Of a DNA stretch of 64,000 bases, positions 36,641-47,013 are shown piece after piece. The notes under the pieces were generated by a model. The model was given only the letters and a program-made list of their open reading frames with translations, ran no database searches and was not told where the DNA came from. This stretch comes from Paramacrobiotus metropolitanus. Its lineage: Eukaryota > Tardigrada > Eutardigrada > Parachela > Macrobiotidae. The position numbers and the translations under genes were made by a program. The DNA is taken from assembly GCF_019649055.1 (NCBI RefSeq), contig NW_026570223.1, forward strand, positions 2,666,001 to 2,730,000, written 5' to 3'. Every line of letters starts with the position of its first letter. Position 1 is the first letter of the stretch.

Positions 36641-37803
36641 GGTACGACTGGCAAATGAAGATATGCAGAAGACGAATTCCTTGTGATCTCTTCAGTTACG
36701 ATTGCTACTCTAGATACTTTTCTTAGCAGGAAGAAATATTACTGTAATATAAGGAATAACTACGTTGTACATCAACTTCCGTTTATATGAAGCAAACAAA
36801 TTTTAATGAATTTTGCCCATGTTAGCACAATTGGAAAGCACCAGTTAAATGTAGTGATTGGGGCTTACTTGTACCAAGGCTATATTGATTGAGCACAATT
36901 AAATTATGCATGTGAGCTGTAAAAATCTTTAAATTGTTCAGATGAAGTTTTTACGGTATGGTGCGAAGTTTTTGAGCGTTTGAGCCTCTTCAGGTCACAC
37001 CCGCAAAGTCGTACACCACATAACCCACCAAACCGGCGCCAATATCGTCTCCGGAGCATTGTTATTCGCGACATGGATCGAAACGTTTTCGTGCAGCCTG
37101 AATCTTTTAACTGAGCGTACGTGACGTTTATATTATTCCTTTCCGCATCGCTATTTAGAAAAATTGGCTGGAATGATAACGGCTACCCAGTACCCACTGT
37201 CAAATGCCAAGTGATTCGTTAATATTTTGCTGCTTTGTTTCATTATAACCATACAAAATGTTGTTTTCGAAATTGTTTTTACGCAAAACACCTCTTCTAA
37301 TTGTGGTTTTCTCTATTAGCGCTCTCTGCCTTTCGTTTTCATTTGTTAAATCTACTGCTGCTTTAATTCTCTTCCGATTATACTCGTATAAGTGCATTAT
37401 CCAATAAACCACGCAAAAATGCGAACAAAGCATCTGGCTTCTTTTTTCCGAGAGCGCCGCATGTGCACAAGTATTGTACTATATGACAGTCCGAATCCGC
37501 TTACCGATTACGTATACGGTATACTTGCAATTCAAAGCATATCAATTTGGTTCGGGATTTATATTTTGTATGGTCTAATAAATAATTTTTATTCTATATA
37601 GTAAGTTAATAGATGACAAAGACAGCTGTAATAAATGACAAATGTCGACATTTAAAATGTGGTTTTCGACAACCGACGCTGCACTCATGGAGGAATAATA
37701 CAAAAAGGTCATTACATCCGGTAGCACTACCTGGATCTTTTCTATTAACAATGATGGTGCAACACGAGAACAATTTCCAGTTAATAGTTATACGAGCAGT
37801 ATT
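36641..37803. other. Intergenic stretch upstream of thaumatin copy 2
   Basis: No supported gene. A block at about 37718-37753 (CCTGGATC, then TTTC and TAACAA words) resembles one at about 43121-43156 upstream of copy 4, suggesting that the upstream DNA was duplicated with the gene. Confidence 0.45.
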
Positions 37804-37813
37804 TATATAAAAG
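37804..37813 (+). promoter_or_regulatory. Probable TATA box of thaumatin-like gene 2
   Basis: TATATAAAAG lies 124 bp before the copy 2 start codon. It is the clearest TATA box in the cluster. Confidence 0.6.
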
Positions 37814-37936
37814 CCTTGCGCTTCAGAGTAAATCAGTTGTTTTTAGCGAGCAAATTAGTATTCGGAAGGTTGTTTTATTTTCACACAGCGAAATATTGTA
37901 CAGTAATAAGCAAGTTGACCATATTCACTTTGCATA

Positions 37937-39102
37937 ATGTACGGAAAATCGAAGCAGTGCTTTTATTACGCATCCATTTTGGTTGCCTACTTGAGTTTAT
38001 CCGCAGCCGCAGGTAAGAATTCGTACCTCCTACATTTTCAGATTTATTTAGTAGCGGTATGGTAAAGATAGGATTTAATTAAATAACTGTTCTTCAATAA
38101 GCTTTAGGTCTGTCAGCGGGGTCACGTAATTATCATACCATGTGAAAACGGAAGGGGGCATTAAATTTGCTTTTGTGGAGAATTCTGCATTGTGCGATAT
38201 ATCAGATATAGGTATAGCCCATCACAGTGCACTAATTATTCATGATGTATTTGATGTTCCCAGAGGGAAGAGGAATTGAGCTGGTGAATCGCTGCCGAGA
38301 AACCATTTGGATCGGATCCCAAGGCAAACCCGTTCCCTTTGGAGGCGGCTTCGAACTAGGTGCCGGCCAAACCAGCGTCCAAAATATTGCCGGAAACACA
38401 GTTGCAGGTCGCATTTGGGCGCGCACCGGCTGTCGCTGGACCGGCGGACGCTTCGTATGTGAAACCGGAGACTGTGGCGGTTTTAATTGTGGAGAAAGAG
38501 GCGGCCTTCCACCTGCTACGCTAGCTGAATTCACCTTTCAAGAGGGCGGAAATAAGAACGATTTCTACGATCTCAGCAACGTCGACGGCTACAACATTGG
38601 TTTGAAAATGGAGCCGATTGGCCGCAGTGTTGATGCTCAAGACCCATTCAAATGCGGCGCTCCATCCTGCACAATGGACATGTCGGCCTGCCCGGAAGAG
38701 CTGAAGATGACCAAAGGTGGATTCACCGTATGCGCGTCCATCTGTGCGGCTATCAATAACGGTGAGCAGCGCGCAAAGTTCCGCGTATTGAGCGATATTT
38801 ACGCAAATCCGGAAACGCGCGCACTGGTATGCTGCGCTTGCTGGTGTCCTCAAAGCGTGATCGGAGCGTGCAACTGTGCCAATCCCAGTAGCAAGTACTG
38901 CTGCTCGCCCTATAACAAGCCGTCACCTTTGGAAAATGGAGGAAAATGCCGAGTGGAAGAGTGGCCGCGGGCGAGCAATGGCAAGGAATACCACCGCGTC
39001 TTCAAGGATGTGTGTCCGCAAGCGTACAGCTGGCAGTTCGATGACCACAAGAGCACATATCAGTGCGCCCAACCGGATTACCGCATTATCTTTTGTCCGT
39101 AA
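37937..39102 (+). CDS. Secreted thaumatin-like protein, copy 2
   Basis: Exon 37937-38012 encodes a signal peptide (MYGKSKQCFYYASILVAYL) and exon 38264-39102 the mature protein, with the same phase-1 junction as its sisters; 304 residues. Thaumatin landmarks are GRFVCETGDCGG, LAEFTFQEG, FYDLSNVDGYNIG and CPQAYSWQFDD. It keeps all 22 cysteines, including the CCACWC insert. Compared with copies 1, 3 and 4 it has a short deletion just after TGDC (GGFNCGERGG instead of GAPPNNFG...), in a loop next to the acidic cleft. It is closest to copy 4; long stretches are identical, including the last 40 residues or so. Secretion and a stable disulfide-rich fold follow from the sequence; the target is unknown. 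Confidence 0.88.
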
Positions 39103-40388
39103 ATGATAAAGTACTTCTGGACCAGGCAAAGACTAACATACTCAAGACATGTAGCATTAATATTTTTTGCAGTTGTTCGGATTTCCGAGTGTACGCTTAA
39201 GGAAGATGAACGTTCGATATCTAGCATCACGTCGATGCAGAATTTTTCTTGATCTCTGGTTTATTGTTTGGCCCTTTCATTTATGAAATCAGTGAGCTGT
39301 ATTTCATTACGATGCCGATAACATTCATATTGCGCTGTCCGCATTTCGTCGTTGATTGATGAATAATAATACCGCAAAAGAATGAAAAGATATGCACCAT
39401 ATTACTTTAGCTTATTTGTTTAACACTAATACTTTTACAGTTCACCAAAATTTGTAACAATACGCTAAACCGCTTCTAAAGATATACGTTGCAACTGGTT
39501 ATGAGTGCGCTCCTGACTGTAGTAAGTAAGTATTGGACGAGTCCATACTGCATATGCATGTGCCATAAAGTGACATTACTACGTTGTCAAAAAGAACGTC
39601 GACACGTCAATAAACGCCGACACTCGCTAATGCAAAACTGCGAAATTCAAATGCAGTAAATCGTTTTTTAATTCAAATGCAGTAAATACATACTCGGGTG
39701 TTTTTCATTTGATCGCACAATCTGTTGAGGATACGAACATTTTTAAATACCTACCTTGGCCTTCTGTCTGTGTGATGTGTTCTTTTGTTCTGTATTTGTT
39801 TTTGCGAAAACAAGGTACAGACTTTGCATTTCGCACAAATATAGTTATATGATCATGAAGGAGCACAAGCCGGTATCACTCGTCAAAAGCTTAAACTAAC
39901 AGCTTCGGATAAATTTAAGTACCGTACTTAGTTTGGTATCCGGTCTGTGTACTCATGCAACACGTTAATTTTACGATGATTATACAGTAAGTATTTACGC
40001 AAGTACCGTACAAGTTCAAAGAAATGTTGCAGGTATATTACAAATAACAATAACAACTGCCGGTAGTCTGGAGACTTAAAGTACAGTACAAACTGACGTC
40101 TGTGTATCATGATTTTTTTATCTGCTTCCGGGTAGATTCCGAACTCGCACCAACTAATGATGAGAGCTCATGCACAATAAACTACAATCATACTGCTTAC
40201 ATCGCTAGCTGCATTGATATCGATCAAAATTGCTGTAATTTGTTGCAAATTTGAATGAGTGAAAAGAAGTTCGTTACGGCCGTAGAAACTGCAAGCCGGT
40301 TTAATTTATATGAGTACAGTACATAAGCGTCAAAGTTTATGCAATACTTATTTGTTACTTGTGAGTACATACTTCTTCTGGATCGGAA
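39103..40388. other. Intergenic stretch between thaumatin copies 2 and 3
   Basis: About 1.3 kb, AT-rich, with no supported gene. An 18-base word (AATTCAAATGCAGTAAAT) is repeated directly near 39.64 and 39.67 kb. Confidence 0.4.
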
Positions 40389-41411
40389 ATGAGTGGCCTA
40401 CGAAAAGCTAAACCTTCCGCATATTTCTCCAAAATTGTTGCACTAGCAGTCATACCCTTCTGTTTTGTTGGTAAGTCAAATGAATACAGCATCCCATGAT
40501 TTTATAAGCTTTGTGTGTTTGCTGAAAGTTGAGATTGTACGAATAACACCTTTTTAGATGGAAAGGCGGTAGAGTTTCATAATCAGTGTTCGCAGACCAT
40601 TTGGGTGGGAGCGCAAGGGAACCCGTTGCCCTTTCAAGGCGGTTTTCAACTATTATCCGGTGAGACGGTCAGCCAGGATGTTACCGGTACGACTACGGGT
40701 GGGCGGTTCTGGGCGAGAACCGGATGCCGGAATACCACGGACGGAAAATTCGTCTGCGACACCGGTGACTGTGGTGCTCCGGCCAACAACTTCGGCATAC
40801 ACTGCGGAGGCATTGGTGGACAACCGCCGGCTACGCTAATTCAGTTTAATTTTCACGAAGAAAACGTGAAAATGTTCGACATGTATGACTTGAGCAATGT
40901 GGATGGTTTCAATGTCGGCATCAAGATGGAAGCGCTCGGGAGGGATGCAGTGGGTTTTGAGTGTGGAGCGCCGTCGTGTGCGATGAATATCAGCTTGTGT
41001 CCGCCGGAGCTGAGGATTGTTAAAGGATCATCTGTCATGTGCGCTTCCATCTGCACGGCCATACATAATGCGGAACACCGGGAAAAATTTCCTAAACTAA
41101 AGAAGATCTATGCTGATAAAAATACCGGAGCGCTTGTTTGTTGCGCGTGTTTATGTCCGTCAAATACCGCAGCGGAGTGCAACTGCAATAATCCAGTTAG
41201 TAAGCACTGCTGCTCACCAAGCAGTCGAATGGCGCCGGCCGAGCAAGGCACAAAGTGCGAGGTCGCGAAATGGCCCCGTGCCAGTAACGGGCAGGAATAT
41301 CCACGGGTATTTAGAGACCAGTGTCCACAGGCTTACAGCTGGCCGTTTGATGAGCCCAGTGCGTACCATTGTAAACGAGCAGAGTACCGTGTTACATTTT
41401 GCCCTCAATGA
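40389..41411 (+). CDS. Secreted thaumatin-like protein, copy 3 (most diverged)
   Basis: Exon 40389-40470 gives a leader with a hydrophobic core (FSKIVALAVIPFCFVG) after a basic start; exon 40558-41411 gives the mature protein, 311 residues in total. The 86-bp intron is in phase 1 at the same site as in the other copies. Landmarks are GKFVCDTGDCGAPANNFG, MYDLSNVDGFNVG, CGAPSCAMNISLCPPEL and CPQAYSWPFDE. It has the 22-cysteine pattern with the CCACLCPSNTAAECNC insert. The aspartate-rich end of the final loop (SWQFDDH in the others) is changed to SWPFDEP. It has the most substitutions relative to its sisters, so it probably split off early. Confidence 0.87.
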
Positions 41412-43384
41412 TCTGATTTAATTAAGAGATTGCTACAAAAATGTACATCTACCATGAAGATGGACGTACAATGTTTGTTTAGATTTGAGCGGATTTGATT
41501 AAAACGACGCTTTACTGGTAATAAAAATATGTTTTTACAAATGCTCCATGGTAATGTGCAGGTGCATACATGTTATACTTGAAAAAGCAAACAAATAATC
41601 ATCATCCAAAAAGCGTTACCATGAAAAATCTGATCATAATTTTACCAGGAAAATTTTCCGAGCCATGAATCCGTTCACGGTAGCTCATCCACTCGATCCA
41701 CTGCTTCAGGACGTTCTTGCATCAATCCTATTTGCGCCTGGGCGACTCAACTATACTAACCATAGAAGTACTGTCTTTACTTTTGTTAATTTACTGTACA
41801 CTGAAAAAATCGTTGAAGATCTAAAGCATTGCCGCACTTTACAGCGAAGAGTTTTCAGATATCACTTCTGATTTACAAATAGTTGAACTATAATATAAAA
41901 ATTTTGATCTTTGGCTTACACATAAACGAATTTTACTAAGGCGTGGTGGTGCATTAAAGGTCACCAAAATTTGGATTCTTTGAACATTTTTCGAGCCGGG
42001 CACGGGCACACATATTCGTTTTCAAAGATTGGCAACGCCATGCAGCTTGCATGTCGGAGTGCCTTTTTCTTCTTTTCAAGTTCGAAATGCTCCAGCGTGC
42101 CAACGCAGACACGATGGTATGGTCTCGGATTTATGACGAATATTCAATATGAAACTGGCGTAAACGGGTAAACCGAATACCTGCTCCCAACGAATCAGCA
42201 AGGATAAAAGAAGATATGCGTGCCCTGGCCGGGAACATCACCCACGCGGGAGCCACGACGAATTGTTGGGTGTGATTAAACCCCGAGAGGTTTGTATGCT
42301 GTATTATGACCTAAGGTATTCGTATAGTATGAACTATGACCTATGGCATTCGTATTTTCCCAACATGGATATCGAGATGGTTTGTCGCCCAGTTAATAAA
42401 TGTGAACGATTTGCAAAACGAGTGAAAATAAAGGTAACGTTTTCGCGCCCAGTTTTGATTTATTTAATTTAGCAACCAACTACGCGTAAGTATGAGTGCA
42501 CTGGCAAACATATATGGATATAACTACAGTATTATTAACAATAATCGCTTTTCCTATTCTGCATTTATTTGCAAGCGTAATATGCCGTCTGCATTGCTTG
42601 CTGTGATTGTTTTTGCACCAAAACATGAAGATTCCAGAGTGATGTCTAGAAGAAGGTTCTGTATGCGAAGAGCATAGAAAATTTGTAAAAGAAATGCCGG
42701 AAATACAGGTACCTTTATTACGTTTGGCTGGTACTGTAGTTTGGTACTTTTGATTGCGGTGTACGTTGCTTAACTTGAATTAACACATTTATTATTATCC
42801 GCTACACAAAGATTGTAAATATCTGCAAGTAAAGAATGTTATCAGCTGCTTTACTCAAAGAAGAAGTATAGAAGTCAAAAGTATAGAATTAGCCGTTGAT
42901 AAATTATATTTATAGTAGTATGATATACAACAGAGCACCAATATTTTGAATTTGAATTACGGATCGAACAATACCTTCAATTTGATACAATGGAAAATTC
43001 TGCTTCACTTGCCAATTGGGAAATCATATCATGAGGGTCAATTCACACAGAAAATTTCGCGAAAAAAGATAGCACTGACGACCAGCGATCCTGGTTAGAC
43101 ATAATTCTGTAAATGTCGTTTCCGGTACCTGGATCCTTTCCGCTAACAAAGATTTTATCCGATTACTCATGCAGATATCACAAAATGTGTAACCTTTGAT
43201 ACGACTTACTTATTGCTCTACCGTACAAGCTTACAAGTTAGTACTTACGACTCTATTGCACATCCTGCTTCAGCGGCAAGGGTAGGATATAATTATACGT
43301 CAAAATGCACAGCCACAAGTATTGTTGTTTGCTTTGATAAGCAGATAACACAAAATTATTATAATACTGCTCTAGGTACTATAG
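41412..43384. other. Long intergenic stretch between thaumatin copies 3 and 4
   Basis: About 2 kb without a supported gene; open frames of 60-75 codons here lack domains. Contains the second copy of the upstream block shared with copy 2 (about 43121-43156). Confidence 0.4.
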
Positions 43385-43392
43385 TATATAAT
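43385..43392 (+). promoter_or_regulatory. Possible TATA box of thaumatin-like gene 4
   Basis: A TATATAAT word about 145 bp before the copy 4 start codon, similar in spacing to copy 2. Confidence 0.4.
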
Positions 43393-43530
43393 ACCCAACA
43401 CAAATGCTGTACGGAATACACTGTGATGGCAGTTTAGCGACTATACCATAATTATAAACAAAACCGTTTAAACTTTCTTGCATGCGACTAATTAACCTTA
43501 TTAACGTTGAACATCATAATATTCACAAGA

Positions 43531-44534
43531 ATGAGCGGAAATTTAAAGCTGTGTTTATTTGCTGCTGCAATTTGGGTATTTCTGGCCCTATCCGGCGCCG
43601 GTGAGAATTCCTGCTAATATTAGATATTTAATATGTGTTTACAACGCTGATTTAGTTGTTCACGGTATTCATTATTTCAGAGGGAAGACGAATTGAAATT
43701 GTGAATCGCTGTCGAGAAACTATTTGGATCGGCTCCCAAGGCAACCCGTTGCCCTTTGGAGGTGGCTTTGAACTGGGTGCCGGACAAACCAGCGTGCAAA
43801 ATATTGCCGGGAATACAAACGCCGGTCGTATATGGGCGCGCACCGGATGTCAATGGAACAACGGGCGCTTCGTCTGCCAGACCGGTGACTGCGGCGCTCC
43901 ACCTAATAACTTCGGAGTACAGTGCGGCGGCATCGGCGGACAACCACCAGCATCGCTGGCCGAGTTCACCTTTCAAGAAGGCCACAACCAGAATGATTTC
44001 TACGATCTCAGCAACGTCGACGGCTACAATATTGGCATCAAAATGGAACCGATCGGTCGCAGTGCCGACGCCAACGATCAGTACCGATGCGGCGCTCCGT
44101 CATGCACAATGGACATGTCGGCCTGTCCGGAAGAGCTGAAGATGACCAAAGGCGGGTTCACTGTATGCGCATCCATTTGTGCGGCTGTGCATAATAATGA
44201 GCAGCGAGCGCGATTCCAAAAACTACGACAGCTTTACGACAATCCGGATACACGAGCGCAGGTGTGCTGCGCGTGTTTGTGCCCGCCGAATACTGGGGAA
44301 TGCAACTGCAGAAATCCTAACAGCAAATACTGCTGTTCGCCGTACAATTTGCCGTCTCCGCTGGAAAATGGAGGAAAATGCCGTGTGGAAGACTGGCCGC
44401 GTGCGAGCAATGGCAAGGAGTACCACCGCGTCTTCAAGGATGTGTGTCCGCAAGCGTACAGCTGGCAGTTCGATGACCACAAGAGCACATATCAGTGCGC
44501 CCAACCAGATTACCGCATCACCTTTTGCCCATAA
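43531..44534 (+). CDS. Secreted thaumatin-like protein, copy 4
   Basis: Exon 43531-43600 encodes a signal peptide (MSGNLKLCLFAAAIWVFLAL) and exon 43681-44534 the mature protein; 307 residues. The same phase-1 intron (80 bp here) sits at the leader border. Landmarks are GRFVCQTGDCGAPPNNFG, LAEFTFQEG, FYDLSNVDGYNIG, CGAPSCTMDMSACPEEL and CPQAYSWQFDD. All 16 family cysteines are present plus six in the inserted CCACLCPPNTGECNC segment. The acidic-cleft residues of the family (Glu in AEF, the Asps in FYD and VDG) are retained. It is the sister of copy 2. Likely extracellular; antifungal, glucan-binding and cold-related roles are all possible and undecided. Confidence 0.89.
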
Positions 44535-44687
44535 TTGTGGTGCGCTCCATATTTATAATTGAGATAGACCTTCAATCAGAATACTGGAATACGCTTCGTG
44601 AATGGATTTGCAGGCAGTTCTCAACTGATTAATGTGAATAGTTTTCAAATATTATAAAATACCTACTCTAGTACTAGTATTTAAGAC

Positions 44688-44960
44688 TCATAATTTCTTA
44701 TTTTGCTGATCATTATTTCTCTCACTATCTCTGCAGCCTGTAAGGTAACACTTCCATTGTTTTCCTCGATATTTAGATATCCCTGATCGAAATAAACGAT
44801 CTACGAAATTACGAATATCCGGCCGTAGGACCGATGTGGCTTTGGTAAATCGGAAGTAATGTGCTATTCTGTTAAACAGCGAAGCACCGACGTCAATTTT
44901 TAACCTTTGCACGAACGTTTTCTGCGCGCAAATTGTGCTTACCAAAAGGAACCAGACCAT
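44688..44960 (-). CDS. Possible small secreted protein
   Basis: A 90-residue open frame starting MVWFLLVSTICAQKTFVQ, which looks like a short signal peptide followed by a basic mature part with two cysteines. A donor-like GTAAGC lies within the leader, so the model could be wrong. No domain is recognised. Confidence 0.25.
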   Translation of the reverse strand: MVWFLLVSTICAQKTFVQRLKIDVGASLFNRIAHYFRFTKATSVLRPDIRNFVDRLFRSGISKYRGKQWKCYLTGCRDSERNNDQQNKKL

Positions 44961-45417
44961 GTAGTATTGTAGTGCATAAAGAATTTCACAGCGGAAGAAC
45001 GTCACCCATCACTCACAAAATGATCTTCACTAAAAACAGTGCGTTGACTAATCGTATCGTAGCCGATGTAGCGGTACCCTGCCAAGGCTGACGCTACACT
45101 ACTGCAGTCAAATTAACAAAAACCCGTCCATTTTTCAAACTTTAATAATATTAGCCATTTGGGTCTTTGGTCCCATGTGCGCTTTAAAACCAGAATCAAC
45201 CTAACACACGGAAGATCGAAAAAAATGACAGAAACCCCATGTTGGTGGAAGAAAACGCTAAAACGATAAAACAAAGTCACAAATATAAATACGGAAGCAA
45301 ATTGGCAACTATTACCATACGATCAATACTGAGCATTTACGGGCGATTACAAATCTACAGCTGCACCACATTTGACATTTACAATCGTATTCACCACTTT
45401 GTAATTATGGTCGCACG

Positions 45418-45966
45418 CTACACTCCCACCATTTTTCGCACTTGTTGGAACTTATCCGTCAAGAATCCCGTAACATAATCGCACGCCTTCCACGCCCCAT
45501 CCATAAAACTCTCTTCCTTCTCCATGGTCGACTTCTTGACTTTCTCGAATTTGTCCTGTGCCTGATGGAGCTTTTCGTTGGCGGCTTTCTTTACGCCTTC
45601 CGCTGTTTTGCCCACACCAGCCATCTTTTCCGAGGCGTATTCCTTAGCGCTGGCCAACTTTTCATCGGCACTTTCTTTCAGATCCCCCATTTTCTCGGTG
45701 GCAGCCTTCTTCACATCGTGTGCTTTATGCTCGGCTTGCGTCCAGCGTTCCTTAGCTGATTCCTCCATATCTTCATACATTTCTTCGGCGCCTTCTTTCC
45801 AGTCTTCCAAGGTATCTTTGGTTTTGTCGTAAGCATCGCCAGCAGCCTCCTTAGCGTCATCGTATAGTTCGGATGCGCGATCTTGGAATGAATCGCACTG
45901 GATGGTGCTGATGCAGATCAATAACGCCAGAAACAGGCTCAACACGATAAACCTTATCGAAAACAT
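45418..45966 (-). CDS. Secreted LEA-like amphipathic helical protein
   Basis: A single 182-residue frame. The signal peptide is MFSIRFIVLSLFLALLICI..., with cleavage likely after IQC. The rest is almost pure alanine/lysine/glutamate helix with 11-residue periodicity: AKEAAGDAYDKTKDTLED, KKAATEKMGDLKESADEKL, SAKEYASEKMAG and GVKKAANEKLHQAQDKF. This is the group 3 LEA (LEA_4) pattern; such proteins are disordered when hydrated, fold into helices on drying and protect membranes and proteins. A secreted version is expected in tardigrades, though amphipathic apolipoprotein-like helices would look similar. The upstream in-frame ATG at 46023 would bury the signal peptide, so I chose 45966. One cysteine near the C-terminus (AWKACDYV) could form a disulfide dimer. 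A TATA box lies about 150 bp upstream. Confidence 0.75.
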   Translation of the reverse strand: MFSIRFIVLSLFLALLICISTIQCDSFQDRASELYDDAKEAAGDAYDKTKDTLEDWKEGAEEMYEDMEESAKERWTQAEHKAHDVKKAATEKMGDLKESADEKLASAKEYASEKMAGVGKTAEGVKKAANEKLHQAQDKFEKVKKSTMEKEESFMDGAWKACDYVTGFLTDKFQQVRKMVGV

Positions 45967-46111
45967 TTTTAAACAAGGAAAGAGTGTGTCTGGGAGAAGG
46001 ATTACACAGATGATCCCTTTCAATGCTCTAATCTAATGATAAAAAATTCTCAAATAGTTTATGTCTGAAAAGTCAGCAGAACAATTTGGCGATGAAATGA
46101 AAGCGGAGAGC

Positions 46112-46119
46112 TATTTATA
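46112..46119 (-). promoter_or_regulatory. Probable TATA box of the LEA-like gene
   Basis: TATAAATA on the minus strand, about 146 bp before the start codon at 45966. Confidence 0.6.
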
Positions 46120-46259
46120 AGCAGCCAGTAAATTCCAGTTCGCCTGCGGAATGGACGCCTGCTCGGCAAACGGGATTTGCCCAAACACGCTGCCACAAAA
46201 GATAATCAGATTTCCATTTACAGTAATTGCAATCATCCAATTCCATTAAACCTATGAGC

Positions 46260-46460
46260 TATGGAATTCCAAATCCGACAGCCTCATCGATTTGGAAATC
46301 TGGAATTGGAAAACATCGTTTCTCGATTTCAAAAACATCGATTACGATTTTGCCAACCGGATGCTGGACTTAGAATTTTTTTCAGCTTTTGATTTTCCAA
46401 TTCCAGATTCCATTACACGCCCTGTAATGGACTTTTCCATATAACTTACTGGTATTGGCC
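46260..46460. repeat. Dispersed repeat, copy A
   Basis: About 200 bp that reappear in reverse orientation at 60537-60739 with high identity and a few small indels. Internally it contains several variants of GGAATTGGAAAATC and its complement. No coding frame is shared. Confidence 0.85.
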
Positions 46461-47013
46461 TTAACCTGGCGTGCTCGCCATACTGTATGTGGAAATCTGG
46501 CAGTTTGCGTTGTTGTTGACGTTAGTAGAAGTAGAAACTAGAATTTTTTTGAAGAACGAAACCCGTTTATTTCTTCGAGTTGCAGCATCTTTTTTGTTTT
46601 ATTCTGATTTTGTACTTGTGCCCGCTGAGGGGCTAAAGTCCTTCAAGTGTTTATGATCGGGCCGTTGAATGATGGAGTCCTCGATGTTTACGTCTTCTGG
46701 CCCGTGCTGGGGTTCTTGCCGTTGAGTAACAGCTGTATCTTTCCGCAACCCGAAGCTACCGTTCCATGTGTTGAACAAAAGTCTAAAATTTACTTCTGCC
46801 ACTGTAACTTACAGTGGGATCCATAACGGTCGACTGCGTCCCAAAATCCGAAGTTCCCCGAACACGGTACGTTTTTTACGTTACACTTTGTACAGCAGCA
46901 CTGTAATAAATAATGAATTGTTCGGCTGTGTCACAGCCCAAAATAATTTTTGGAAATTTCGTGGTATTGATGTAAGTACTTGTTACTATTGGTTTCAGTT
47001 TGGTGCAGATACA

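Noticed and set aside
46599-46802. 67-codon minus-strand frame rich in Gln, Asp and Pro
   Set aside because: No domain, promoter or splicing partner could be identified; too short to support.
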